This document shows, one piece after another, positions 28,790 through 37,959 of a stretch of DNA of 64,000 bases. Position numbers and translations under genes: made by a program. The number at the start of each line of letters is the position of its first letter. The stretch's first letter is position 1. Below the pieces are notes generated by a model that ran no database searches, was not told the origin of the DNA, and worked only from the letters and a program-made list of their open reading frames with translations. The stretch comes from Clostridium_F caseinilyticum (lineage in GTDB: Bacteria; Bacillota; Clostridia; Clostridiales; Clostridiaceae), in the NCBI RefSeq assembly GCF_046127645.1, contig NZ_CP175919.1. One strand, written 5' to 3'.

Positions 28790-29055
28790 ATTTTTTTAGT
28801 TGTACTTAAACTATTTTTTATTTGAATTTTATTTGAATTTTATATGATTTGTACTTAAATTGTTTCTTATATATATTTTATATAGTTATAAATTGAACTA
28901 TTTTTATCTGAACTTTATATGGTTTTAATTAGATTATTTCCTATATAAATTTCATAAGCTATAATTAAATTATTTTTTGTATAAATTTAAAATAGATATA
29001 ATTAATCTAATTTACTATATAGATTTTTTATATAATTAAAATTAAGTTATTTTTT
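28790..29055. repeat. Degenerate tandem repeat, ~37-40 bp unit, panB-panC gap
   Basis: About six to seven diverged units of the form TTTTATATAAATTTTATATAG / TTATAATTAAATTATT. Unit ends fall near 28811, 28864, 28902, 28939, 28976, 29012 and 29052, so spacing is mostly 36-40 bp. The array fills most of the 395 bp between panB and panC and has no coding frame. Confidence 0.55.
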
Positions 29056-29096
29056 TTATATTGTCTTATTTATATAAATTGCTAGTTGTTTAAAAA

Positions 29097-29924
29097 CTAA
29101 TATAATTTTTTTATTACTTCATCATCTATTTTAAAAGCATATTTTTCTTCAGGAAATTTAGATTCTTTAACTTCTTCTATATATTGTGATACGCCATTTT
29201 TTATAGCTTCTCCTACATTTCCAAAGGATTTAACAAATTTAGGTGTAAAATCTGAGAACATAGAAAGCATATCTTGATAAACTAGTATTTGGCCATTACA
29301 ATATTTTCCTGCGCCTATGCCTATGGTTGGAATAGATATAGATTCTGATATTATTTTTGATAATTTTTCAGGAATGCATTCTAAAACTATAGAGAAAGCT
29401 CCTGCATCTTCTAAAATTTTAGCATCTTCTATTAATTGTTTTGCTATTTTCTCGTTCTTTCCTTGAACTTTGAATCCACCAAACATATTTACAGATTGAG
29501 GGGTTAAACCTATATGGCCCATTACAGGAATTTGAGCTTTAACTATGGCTCTAACTTCTTTTTCTACAGTAGCACCACCTTCTAATTTTACAGCATGGGC
29601 TCCAGCTTCTTTTATAAGTCTGCCTGCATTATAAACTGCGTCATAAATAGAAGTTTGATAAGACATAAAAGGCATATCTCCAACAACTAAAGCGTTGGAA
29701 GCACCTCTTACTACTGCTTTTGTATGATGAATCATGTCATCCATAGTCACACTTAGAGTATTTTCATATCCTAGACAGACCATCCCTAAAGAATCACCAA
29801 CTAGTATTCCGTTAATTCCAGCGGAATCTATAAGTTTTGCCATAGAATAATCATAGGCAGTTAACATAGTTATTTTTTCATCTTTGTCTTTTAATTCTTG
29901 AAAAGTTGATACAGTATTACGCAT
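29097..29924 (-). CDS. panB: 3-methyl-2-oxobutanoate hydroxymethyltransferase PanB
   Basis: A 275-residue TIM-barrel enzyme that transfers a hydroxymethyl group from methylene-tetrahydrofolate to 2-oxoisovalerate, the first step to pantoate. Motifs: 'MLTAYDYSMAKL' (about 20-31), 'VGDSLGMVCLGYENTL' with the metal-binding Asp, 'VKLEGG' (about 112-117) and 'PTIGIGAGKYCNGQILV' (about 194-210). AGGAGGT lies 5-6 nt before the ATG. It is the first gene of the pan group, although 395 bp of repeats separate it from panC. Confidence 0.95.
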   Translation of the reverse strand: MRNTVSTFQELKDKDEKITMLTAYDYSMAKLIDSAGINGILVGDSLGMVCLGYENTLSVTMDDMIHHTKAVVRGASNALVVGDMPFMSYQTSIYDAVYNAGRLIKEAGAHAVKLEGGATVEKEVRAIVKAQIPVMGHIGLTPQSVNMFGGFKVQGKNEKIAKQLIEDAKILEDAGAFSIVLECIPEKLSKIISESISIPTIGIGAGKYCNGQILVYQDMLSMFSDFTPKFVKSFGNVGEAIKNGVSQYIEEVKESKFPEEKYAFKIDDEVIKKLY

Positions 29925-29939
29925 TGTATACCTCCTAAA

Positions 29940-30400
29940 ATATTATATTGCAAATAATTTTGTAAAAATTTATTAGGATGGATAGAATACTAATGTGCAA
30001 CTGAATTGTTTTTATAAAGTGATTAGATAATTTACATAGAATGCTTCAAAAATGATATTTAAAGCATAATTTTAGAAAAAAATCGCAATGAACATACTGT
30101 TTTGATAAAACTTTTTCAAATACAGTTGTATTACTATTTTTTATTTAAGATATTAAAATAGTATTTTGATTTTATTGATGTGAGAAGTTTTTATAAAAAT
30201 TAAAAATAAAAACAATCAGGTGCAGTTCCATATTGGATACTACCCAAATTTATTTTAGCATAAATAATAATGATAATAAATATATTAAATTTAATTTTTA
30301 ATAAAAGAAAATTGATGTGCTAAAAAAATAAAAATATTAAGTTTAACAGATTCAAATTTGGTAGAATGTATATATAGTAGTTTGAATTTATTTAAATGTA
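29940..30400. other. Gap between divergent panB and addB
   Basis: About 460 bp that must hold the promoters for panB (leftward) and addB (rightward). Visible structure: an imperfect hairpin around AATACTATTTT / AAAATAGTATT (about 30130-30166) and a short hairpin at 30211-30228 (CAGTTCCA/TGGATACT). No ORF and no recognised riboswitch. Confidence 0.35.
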
Positions 30401-30422
30401 GAGGATTTAGGGAGTGAATTTT

Positions 30423-33400
30423 ATGAGCTTAAGATTTATATATGGAAGAGCTGGCAGTGGTAAAAGTCAATTTTGTTTAAATAGTATAAAAAAAAGAATA
30501 GAAGAGGATGTAGATAGACCACTTATATTATTAGTACCAGAACAATTTTCTTTTCAGGCAGAAAGAAATTTAATAGAAGTTTTAGAAGGAAAAACAGGGT
30601 TTAAAACACAAGTACTAAGTTTTAAAAGAATGGCTTATAGGGTTTTTAATGAAGTTGGTGGGATAACTGCTAAACATATGAATGAATCCGGTAAAAGTAT
30701 GCTTTTATATAATATAATTGAAGATTATAAAAATGACTTAAAAGTATTTAAAAAAGCTGCTAAAAGGCAAGGATTTATTACTACTGTTTCAGATATTATA
30801 ACAGAATTTAAAAGATATAATATAACTCCTGAAATTATAATAAATAACTTAGATAATATTGAAGATGATAATTTAAAATATAAAATGGAAGACTTATCTC
30901 TCATATTTTCTGAGTTTGAAAAAAGATTACATAAAAATTATATAGATAGTGAAGATGATTTAACTATATTAGTGGAAAAATTACATAAGAGTAAGCAATT
31001 TGATAATGCAGAAATATGGATAGATGAATTTTCAAGTTTTTCTCCTCAAGAATATTCTGTATTGGAAAAGTTGCTTTTGAAATCTTATAGAATAAATATA
31101 ACTTTGTGTACAGATTATTTAAATGAAGGTGGATTTGTTGACACTACAGATGTATTTTCTCCTATTAAAAATACAGAGAATAAATTACTAGAAATAATAA
31201 AAGACAATAATATAAAATTAGATAAACCGGTAGCACTTAAATGTGACCCTTGTGCTAGATTTAAAAATAGCATTGAACTTCAACATCTAGAAAAAAATAT
31301 GTTTTCTTTCCCATATAAAGAGTATAAAGATGAAACAAAAGATATTTGTATGCTTAAAACTTTAAACCAATTTACGGAAATAGAAAATACTGCAAAGGAT
31401 ATTATAAAACTTTGTAGGGAGAAGGATTGTAGATTTAAAGATATAGCAGTGATTACGGGAGATTTAAATGGATATGAAAATATAATAAGTTCAGTTTTTT
31501 TGCAATATAATATTCCATTTTTTATAGATAAAAAAAGAGAAATAAATAATAATCCAATAATAATATTAATTCTTTCTGCACTAGAGGTTTTATCTAAAAA
31601 CTGGACTTATGAATCTGTATTTAGATATTTAAAAACTGGACTTTTAGATATTAGTAATGAAGAAATAGATATATTAGAAAATTATGTGCTTGCTAATGGT
31701 ATTAAAGGATATACTTGGACTATTAATAAACCTTGGGAACATAAGTCTTTTAGCAATTATGAATTAGAAGAGAATGTTGAAAAAGAGTTGTTAAATAAAA
31801 TAAATGATATAAGATATAAAGCCATGGAACCTATTGTATCTCTTAACGAAAGTCTCAAAAGAAAAGATAGAGCAAAAGAATTTTGTGAAGTATTGTATGA
31901 ATTTTTATGTGGTATAAATCTACCAGATAAAATACAGGGTATGATAGAAGAGTTTAAATTAGAAGGTGAAATAGAAAAGGCAAGTGAATACAATCAAATA
32001 TGGAATATAGTTGTGGAGGTTTTAGAGCAAATAGTAGAGGTTATAGGTGAAGAAAAAATATCCTTAAAAGAGTTTTTTAAGGTGCTTCAAACAGGATTTT
32101 CAGAATATGAAATAGGACTTATTCCACCTGCGCTAGATCAAGTAATAGTAGGAAGTATAACAAGACTTAGAAGTCACAATATAAATATTTTATATATAGT
32201 AGGGGTAAATGATGGTATATTTCCAGCTCCATTAAAGGAAGAAGGAATTTTAAATGATGATGATAGACAGTTTTTATTAGATAAGGGATTAGAAATAGCT
32301 AAGGATACTAAAAGTGTAGCTTTTGAAGAGCAATTTTTAGTTTACTCTACATTAACTACTCCAAGTAAATATTTAAGACTAAGTTATCCTATAGCAGATG
32401 GAGAGGGAAAAACTTTAAGACCATCTATAATTATATCAAGGATAAAGAAAATATTTACAAATATATGTGAAGAAAATGATATAGTAAAATCTAATAGTGA
32501 AGAAGAAGCACTAAAAAATATATCCTCTGCTAAGCCAACTTTTAATTATTTAATATCTAATTTAAGAAAGGATGTAGAGGGTGTAAAAATAGATAATGCA
32601 TGGGGAGATACTTATAAATGGTATTTGAAAAATGATTTTTGGATTGAAAAATTAAATAGATTAATAAAAGGATTTGATTATACAAATCAAAGCAAATATA
32701 TAGAAACTAAAAAGATAAGAAATTTATATGGTAAGCCATTAAAAATAAGTGTATCCAGGGTAGAAAAATTTTCTCAATGTCCTTTTGCTTATTTTATACA
32801 ATATGGACTAAAGGCTAAAGATAGAAAAATATTTAATTTAAGTTATCCAGACTTAGGAATTTTCATGCATAGTATATTAGAAAAGTTCTCACATGAATTA
32901 GAAAAAGAAGGACTTGACTGGAATACCATGGATTTAAATTGGGCAGAAGAAGAAATTGATAAGTTAATTAATGATGAATTAGATAGTAAATCTTTAGAAA
33001 TATTAAATAGTTCAAAGAGATATGAATATGTAACAAAGAGTGTGAAAAAGATTTTAAAAAGATCTATATGGCTTATAGGAGAACATATAAAAAGAGGTAA
33101 TTTTAAACCAAGTTATTATGAACTATCATTTGATGTAGATGGACACTATCCTCCTATAGCAATGGAACTTCATTCTGGAGAAGTTGTAAATCTAATAGGA
33201 AGAGTAGATAGAGTAGATCTTTTGCAAAAGGATGGAGCTACTTATTTAAAAATAATAGATTATAAATCAGGAACAAAGGAATTTAAATTGTCTGATGTTT
33301 ATTATGGTCTGCAATTACAACTTTTAATATATTTGGATGCTATGCTTACGGAATTAGCTGAAAGGTCTGGTATGAATGGAGAACCAGGAGCACTTTTATA

Positions 33401-33866
33401 CTTAAAATTAGATGATCCTATAGTAAAAAATACTGTAGACATGAGCGATAATGAAATTGAAAAAAGCATAATAAAAAATTTGAAAATGAAAGGATTAATT
33501 TTAAATGATCCTAATGTTATAAAAGATATGGATAATATAATATCCGGAATATCAGATATAATACCTGTTATGCTTAAAAAAGATGGAGAGGTATCAGAAG
33601 GAAGATCCTCTGTAGCCACAAAAGAAGAGTTTGAAACATTAAGAAAATATGTAAGGTATACAATAATTGAGATTTGCGAGGAAATGTTAGAAGGAAATAT
33701 AGAGATAAAGCCATATAAAAAGAAAGATGGATCTTCTTGTGACTACTGTATATATTCCTCAGTTTGTAAATTTGATACAGAAATAAGAGGAAACAAGTAT
33801 AACATATTATTAGATAAAAAAGATGAAGAAGTATGGGATGCTATTAAGAAAAAAATAGAATCTTAG
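30423..33866 (+). CDS. addB: ATP-dependent helicase/nuclease subunit B (AddB)
   Basis: A 1147-residue subunit of the AddAB double-strand break resection enzyme (the Firmicute RecBCD counterpart). It has an N-terminal 'YGRAGSGKSQFC' P-loop (about 5-16), the RecB-type nuclease motif in 'YLKIIDYKSGTKEF' (about 940-953), and four iron-sulfur cysteines: one in 'KFSQCPFAY' (about 785) and three in 'CDYCIYSSVC' (about 1106-1115). ATG 30423 follows AGGGAG at good spacing; the GTG at 30414 overlaps it. addA usually follows immediately, but here it is about 9 kb downstream. Confidence 0.95.
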   Translation: MSLRFIYGRAGSGKSQFCLNSIKKRIEEDVDRPLILLVPEQFSFQAERNLIEVLEGKTGFKTQVLSFKRMAYRVFNEVGGITAKHMNESGKSMLLYNIIEDYKNDLKVFKKAAKRQGFITTVSDIITEFKRYNITPEIIINNLDNIEDDNLKYKMEDLSLIFSEFEKRLHKNYIDSEDDLTILVEKLHKSKQFDNAEIWIDEFSSFSPQEYSVLEKLLLKSYRINITLCTDYLNEGGFVDTTDVFSPIKNTENKLLEIIKDNNIKLDKPVALKCDPCARFKNSIELQHLEKNMFSFPYKEYKDETKDICMLKTLNQFTEIENTAKDIIKLCREKDCRFKDIAVITGDLNGYENIISSVFLQYNIPFFIDKKREINNNPIIILILSALEVLSKNWTYESVFRYLKTGLLDISNEEIDILENYVLANGIKGYTWTINKPWEHKSFSNYELEENVEKELLNKINDIRYKAMEPIVSLNESLKRKDRAKEFCEVLYEFLCGINLPDKIQGMIEEFKLEGEIEKASEYNQIWNIVVEVLEQIVEVIGEEKISLKEFFKVLQTGFSEYEIGLIPPALDQVIVGSITRLRSHNINILYIVGVNDGIFPAPLKEEGILNDDDRQFLLDKGLEIAKDTKSVAFEEQFLVYSTLTTPSKYLRLSYPIADGEGKTLRPSIIISRIKKIFTNICEENDIVKSNSEEEALKNISSAKPTFNYLISNLRKDVEGVKIDNAWGDTYKWYLKNDFWIEKLNRLIKGFDYTNQSKYIETKKIRNLYGKPLKISVSRVEKFSQCPFAYFIQYGLKAKDRKIFNLSYPDLGIFMHSILEKFSHELEKEGLDWNTMDLNWAEEEIDKLINDELDSKSLEILNSSKRYEYVTKSVKKILKRSIWLIGEHIKRGNFKPSYYELSFDVDGHYPPIAMELHSGEVVNLIGRVDRVDLLQKDGATYLKIIDYKSGTKEFKLSDVYYGLQLQLLIYLDAMLTELAERSGMNGEPGALLYLKLDDPIVKNTVDMSDNEIEKSIIKNLKMKGLILNDPNVIKDMDNIISGISDIIPVMLKKDGEVSEGRSSVATKEEFETLRKYVRYTIIEICEEMLEGNIEIKPYKKKDGSSCDYCIYSSVCKFDTEIRGNKYNILLDKKDEEVWDAIKKKIES

Positions 33867-33968
33867 TTTTGTTTGCTACCTTAGGGGGACTAATATCAGC
33901 TCTATTAATAACAGGTATGAGTATTTTCATACCAGCATTGGTATTACATTAATATATTATAAGAAGAG

Positions 33969-34058
33969 TATATCTCAAAATAGCTTTAATTTTAATATAG
34001 TAAATATAATATATTTACGGTTTTAAAATTAAAGCCATTTTTATTTTGAGATATTTTT
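33969..34058. repeat. Family 2 palindrome after addB
   Basis: ATATCTCAAAATAGC...TTTAATTTTAA (33970-33995) pairs with the mirror segment at about 34023-34053 (TTAAAATTAAAGCCATT...ATTTTGAGATAT), with an inner TAAATATA/TATATTTA stem. T6 follows on the right. The arms match the element at 26941. It could terminate addB and the converging gene. Confidence 0.6.
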
Positions 34059-34101
34059 TAAAAAAATTTATAAAAAATATTTCTTATGTTTATTAAAAAT
34101 A

Positions 34102-34593
34102 TTAATCAAAATAGTCGTAGTCATCATCATAGCTATCATCATAATTATAATCGTAATTATAACCATAATCATAATTATAATATCTTCTTCGCCTTCTTCT
34201 TCGTCTACCTAAAAGTTCATTTATAAGTAGTATTCCTGCAATATCCCTTACAGCATGACGTCTCCTATAGCGACGTTGTCTAGAACAATCCTTATCGTCG
34301 TCATCATCATCTAATTGAGGTTTGATTTTTTCATAAATTTTTTTGCATGCAATATCTACTTCTTTTTTAGAAGGACAATGGTTTTCACCTTTTTCTTTTT
34401 CCATTATGTCGCAATGCTGTTTAACTAAAGGATAGATTCTAAAACAAATTTTTGGGTATAAACTTTTTAAATCATCATCATTTTCTTTAATATTACTTGT
34501 ATGATCATATTGCATAGGTGTCATTGGTTGATTAGGTTTAAAATAAACAGGAACAGGGATACACATGGAATAAGGATTATAATAATTAAACAT
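34102..34593 (-). CDS. Low-complexity Arg/Tyr/Asp-rich protein, possible spore surface protein
   Basis: A 163-residue protein of unknown family. The N-terminal half is folded-looking with 'YPKICFRIYPLVKQHCDIM' and 'CPSKKEVDIACKKIYEKIK' (four Cys). Then come an acidic run of six Asp, an Arg-rich block ('RQRRYRRRHAV' and 'GRRRRRRRRYY') and a C-terminal tail of alternating Tyr, Asp and Asn. Such charge-block, Tyr-rich tails are typical of cross-linked spore coat or exosporium proteins in Firmicutes, but no family motif proves it. ATG 34593 is preceded by AGGAGG at 6-7 nt; an upstream in-frame ATG lacks a binding site. Confidence 0.6.
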   Translation of the reverse strand: MFNYYNPYSMCIPVPVYFKPNQPMTPMQYDHTSNIKENDDDLKSLYPKICFRIYPLVKQHCDIMEKEKGENHCPSKKEVDIACKKIYEKIKPQLDDDDDDKDCSRQRRYRRRHAVRDIAGILLINELLGRRRRRRRRYYNYDYGYNYDYNYDDSYDDDYDYFD

Positions 34594-34740
34594 TTCTAAG
34601 CCTCCTATAACATAAACACACTTTATTCTATGCATAAAATAAATAAGTGTTAATAAATAAACTTTTGCATGTAAATGAAAAAATATTGTATACTTATATT
34701 TGTTATATTATTTATTTTGAAGGGAGAATAATGGGCAGTA

Positions 34741-35391
34741 ATGAAAAAACACTTAAGTAGGAAGCATGAAAAACTTCTATTAGACAATTATAGGCAAAAT
34801 ATTGATGACTCTAATTATAAAGATTTGATATTAGAAGGAATAAGTGGTCATAAAGCTATACATAGATATTTAAAAGAGTATATAAAAAATAATAAGGAAA
34901 TTTTAGATTTAAATTGGGGAAAGCAAATGCTTTTATTTATAGTTTCCTTTAATGAAAAAGATTTAGAACTAGCAGAGCAATGCTATAAAGCATTAAAGAA
35001 GTATCCAGATAATTATTTTACAGAGTCTGTAATGGCAGATATTGATTTAAGATTTTATGGGGATTTATTTAAAGCTAGAGATAAATATTTAAATGCATTA
35101 AGTTTATATGATAGGGATGCTCTTGTGTATTATAACTTAGGACTAATATATTATTTATTAGGTATGTTCCAAAAGAGTATGGATTTTTATAATAAGAGTT
35201 TGAATTATATAAATAAAATGGATAACAAGGAATTTATAAAGTCTAAATGTTTATATAATATAGCAGTTTGTGAAATTAATTATAATAATAACCATAAAGA
35301 GGGAGAAAAGTTACTTAAGAGAAGTTTGAAGTTAAATCCAAATTATATAGAAGCAAATGATTTATTAGAAAAATTAAGAGGTGAAAAATAG
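34741..35391 (+). CDS. TPR-repeat protein
   Basis: A 216-residue all-helical protein with TPR-type pairs, clearest in 'ALVYYNLGLIYYLLGMFQKSMDFYNKSL' split over residues about 123-150 and 'GEKLLKRSLKLNPNYIEAN' at the C-terminus. TPRs mediate protein contacts; the partner is unknown. The binding site GAAGGGAGA is placed better for an overlapping ATG at 34731, which opens only a 9-codon frame (stop at 34758), so this start at 34741 has unusual 14 nt spacing. The next gene begins 2 bp after its stop, which implies translational coupling and a shared function. Confidence 0.7.
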   Translation: MKKHLSRKHEKLLLDNYRQNIDDSNYKDLILEGISGHKAIHRYLKEYIKNNKEILDLNWGKQMLLFIVSFNEKDLELAEQCYKALKKYPDNYFTESVMADIDLRFYGDLFKARDKYLNALSLYDRDALVYYNLGLIYYLLGMFQKSMDFYNKSLNYINKMDNKEFIKSKCLYNIAVCEINYNNNHKEGEKLLKRSLKLNPNYIEANDLLEKLRGEK

Positions 35392-35393
35392 TC

Positions 35394-36080
35394 ATGATGC
35401 CAAAGCAAAAGGAGTTATGGATACCTAATGATGAGGTAGCAGAAAAAATAATATCAATACAAATAGAATGTTCTTTAAATGAAAGATATGAAAAATTAGA
35501 AAATAATACTATGTTTATTGAAGCAATAAAGAGAAAAGATAATTCACCAGTATTAAAAGTAGCACCTAAACTAAAAAGCACTAATATATTAGGTTTATAT
35601 GAAAGAATGCTACCACTTACCAAAGTAGATTTTATGTATGCTTCAGTTTACTCTAAAACAGGAGGAGTACTTAATTTATTTAATGAAAAAATTTCTGAAA
35701 ATATAGATATACAGTTTAAAAACTTAAGAAGTGAATATGTAGATAAAAATAAAGCTATAAATAGATGGAAAGATGAACCTTCAGAATTATGGAGTGGATT
35801 AACACCAGCACAAATATGGACAGGTGGAGGAAAGGTAGAAAAAGCTTTGCTAATGGACTTTTTAAGTAAGCTTACAGAGTTGATGAATGGAAAGCAATTT
35901 ACTACAAAAGGAGCAGCTTTTATGAATTGTATAGATGTATTAAGAAGTTGGCAACTCAACAAAAATGAAATTTGTGATAGTAAAACTCCTATGGAGGCTA
36001 TAATAGAAGAAAGAAATCTTATATTAGAAGATAAAATAGACTTTATAAAAGAAAATAATATGGAATGTGATTTTATATAA
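35394..36080 (+). CDS. Protein of unknown function, coupled to TPR gene
   Basis: A 228-residue soluble protein that I do not recognise. It begins 'MMPKQKELWIPNDEVAEKI'. It has no signal peptide, membrane segment or obvious catalytic motif. A striking conserved-looking stretch is 'PSELWSGLTPAQIWTGGG' (about 127-144), which resembles short motifs in several plasmid and regulator-associated domains, though not closely enough to name. It starts 2 bp after the TPR gene (AGAGGTG upstream), so the two are almost certainly one operon. Either of two consecutive ATGs may be the start. Confidence 0.6.
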   Translation: MMPKQKELWIPNDEVAEKIISIQIECSLNERYEKLENNTMFIEAIKRKDNSPVLKVAPKLKSTNILGLYERMLPLTKVDFMYASVYSKTGGVLNLFNEKISENIDIQFKNLRSEYVDKNKAINRWKDEPSELWSGLTPAQIWTGGGKVEKALLMDFLSKLTELMNGKQFTTKGAAFMNCIDVLRSWQLNKNEICDSKTPMEAIIEERNLILEDKIDFIKENNMECDFI

Positions 36081-36102
36081 GGAAATTTTTAAAGTTTGAT
36101 AA

Positions 36103-36204
36103 TTAAAATAAGAAATGCTTTTGGTCCATAGATAGCTATAAAAATAAAGTATTCTGATTATTTTTATAGCTATCTATTTTTTCTAAAAGTATTTCTTGTT
36201 TTAA
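36103..36204. repeat. Family 1 palindromic element, copy 2 (short)
   Basis: Left end TTAAAATAAGAAATGCTTTT (36103-36122) and right end AAAAGTATTTCTTGTTTTAA (36185-36204) are a 20 bp inverted repeat with two mismatches. The inner AGATAGCTATAAAAATA pairs with its mirror ending TAGCTATCTA. The middle half of the full element is missing, leaving a compact 102 bp hairpin. It lies just after the 35394 gene and may act as its terminator. Confidence 0.7.
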
Positions 36205-36387
36205 TGTCTTTAAAGGTTGTTATAATAATTTCCTACTGAAAGAAAAACCTATAAAAGGATGATTTTGTTCCGCTATTCTACGCAAAATCTTTAATTATAA
36301 TATTTATGATAAGTTAGTTATTAAATTTAAAGATTATAAAATCCATTCTAAACGCTAGTGTATATATTTATATTAAAATCTAAATAA

Positions 36388-36624
36388 TTATCTAATTATT
36401 TTTACTCTATCAGGAGTGCAAATCGTTCCTTCTGGAATATTTAAATGGCCTGCAGAATCAAGATGAAATTCCTTTCCATCTATCATGAACTTAGTTTTTT
36501 TATTATGACAATATTCAAAAAAATTTGTTTCAAGATAAGATTGTCTAAAGCCTTTTAATCCATCTTCTTTAAAAATCCATTTTGCTATATTATTTTCAAA
36601 TTTAACCTCAGAATATCTATGCAT
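36388..36624 (-). CDS. Small hypothetical protein (78 aa)
   Basis: A 78-residue frame starting 'MHRYSEVKFENNIAKW' with a folded-looking middle ('KTKFMIDGKEFHLDSAGHL'). No family recognised, no signal peptide or membrane segment. There is no ribosome binding site before the ATG, and the frame stays open for about 25 codons upstream without another start codon. It could therefore be a decayed or truncated gene. It lies alone between two repeat-rich gaps. Confidence 0.4.
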   Translation of the reverse strand: MHRYSEVKFENNIAKWIFKEDGLKGFRQSYLETNFFEYCHNKKTKFMIDGKEFHLDSAGHLNIPEGTICTPDRVKIIR

Positions 36625-36639
36625 TAATGTTTTAATTTT

Positions 36640-37330
36640 ATAGTGTACTCTGTTTTTTATATCTATAATATTATTTTTAAATTTTAGTTCTTGAAAATCT
36701 TAATTTATATATAACAGAAATAATACAAATAACAACAAAAATGTAAAAATATTAGTCAGAGAATATCTGTAATTAAAAATTATAATAAAGAGATTACTAA
36801 TGTTATTGAAATAATTAGTAAATAAATAGATAATAATGTAAAAATAGAAATTATGTGGACACAAATAATTCTTAATGACTTTAAATAAAGAAATTATGGA
36901 TTTAATTATAATGAGTTAGAAAAACAATTAGTAGGATATGATAAAGAATAAAAGAACGTTAATTAATTTAATTCTGGTCGTTTGAGGTTTATCGTGTTTT
37001 TAAAGTTAACGATATGTTTTATTATTTTACTAAATGATAAATTCCATATTAGTTAATTTTATCTAGAAAATAATAGTTAAAGAATTGTAAATATATGAGT
37101 ATATATCATAGATTTTAAATGATTTAGAATACTTAAGAATTAGTTCAAGCGTATATAAAATTATTTAAGTTAAAATATAGATTTTATTAAATATAGTTAA
37201 AACAATAAAATATTATGTATGATTTAAACTAACTTAAATAGTTTGAGTATAGATAAGTTTGTAAAGATATGATTAAAAATTGGAATATATGAAAAAATAT
37301 AAAAAATATGAAAAAATTTATTTTTGATAT
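36640..37330. other. AT-rich gene-less gap before the bacteriocin operon
   Basis: About 690 bp with no ORF over 40 codons having a ribosome binding site. Many stop codons in all frames and A-rich strings suggest decayed sequence. A possible bacteriocin promoter lies at the right edge: TTGTAA near 37330, 18 nt spacer, TAAAAT near 37354. Confidence 0.35.
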
Positions 37331-37400
37331 TGTAAAAAAAAACTATAAAATGGTAAAATATTAAAGTGGATTAATACAATATAGAAAAGGAGATGTTTTC

Positions 37401-37796
37401 ATGAAAAAATTTGCAATTTCAGCAATGTTATTTTCAACAATATTAGGAGGTATATTTTTTGGGGTAGGTGCTAGTATTGTTGATGCATCAGCAGTATTTG
37501 AAACTTCATCAAATACTAGATTTTTATCTGGAAGAGATAGTTGGACAAGAGGTATTAAACATAAGAGCAGTGTGTACATGCCATACAGTTATTACTATAA
37601 TCCATCTTACTCACATGTAGCTGGTGTTTATACTAAACAAGATGGTTATACTCAATCACCAGTAGCGGGTCCTGGAGGAACAGCTAGTAAAACTGGAAAA
37701 TCTAGACCAAATCTTGGAGGAATATATACTAAAGCTGGAGTAAGAAATGGAAGTTGGAGATTTACTTACGATGCTGGTCATGGAGAATATAGATAA
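37401..37796 (+). CDS. Lactococcin 972-like bacteriocin precursor
   Basis: A 131-residue secreted precursor: basic start, hydrophobic segment (about 7-24) and a likely signal peptidase site after 'IVDASA' (about 31), giving a mature protein of about 100 residues. The mature part is rich in Tyr, Ser and Gly. It has the lactococcin 972 family pattern with 'SGRDSWTRGIKHKSSVY', 'YNPSYSHVAGVYTKQDG' and a C-terminal 'GSWRFTYDAGHGEYR'. Lactococcin 972 itself binds lipid II and blocks septum formation. The next genes are the bacteriocin-associated membrane protein and ABC ATPase that accompany this family. AAAGGAGATG precedes the ATG. Confidence 0.82.
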   Translation: MKKFAISAMLFSTILGGIFFGVGASIVDASAVFETSSNTRFLSGRDSWTRGIKHKSSVYMPYSYYYNPSYSHVAGVYTKQDGYTQSPVAGPGGTASKTGKSRPNLGGIYTKAGVRNGSWRFTYDAGHGEYR

Positions 37797-37863
37797 TAGT
37801 TGAATTTAAAATTTCCAATGACTATATTTAAAAAATGATGCAAATTTATGAGGAGGAGAACAT

Positions 37864-37959
37864 TTGAAAAAAATAATTTCGATTTTAATCTTAGTTATTT
37901 CAATGTTCTCATTCTTTATATTATATAATGAATTTAAAAAAATGAAATTTTTAATATGA
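37864..37959 (+). CDS. 31-codon membrane segment, probable detached N-terminus of the next gene
   Basis: A TTG at 37864 sits 5 nt after AGGAGGAG (37851-37858), the best ribosome binding site nearby. The frame encodes 'MKKIISILILVISMFSFF' plus 13 residues and stops at 37957-37959, overlapping the ATG of the next ORF (ATGA). This looks like the first transmembrane helix that bacteriocin-associated FtsX-like proteins have and that the 680-residue ORF lacks. Two homopolymer tracts (A7 at about 37936-37942 and T5 at about 37947-37951) lie just before the stop, where a 1 nt change would join the frames. Either a frameshifted gene or two coupled genes. Confidence 0.6.
   Translation: MKKIISILILVISMFSFFILYNEFKKMKFLI

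Noticed and set aside
28790..29055. CRISPR-like regular repeats in the panB-panC gap
   Set aside because: Units are adjacent and degenerate with no unique spacers between conserved repeats, and no cas genes are present.
29925..30413. Riboswitch or T-box in the panB-addB gap
   Set aside because: No T-box sequence (TGGNACCGCG), no aptamer core and only weak hairpins were found on either strand.
33868..33951. Possible TTG-started hydrophobic peptide after addB
   Set aside because: About 26 codons of membrane-like sequence, but no ribosome binding site and a non-standard start; not enough to call.
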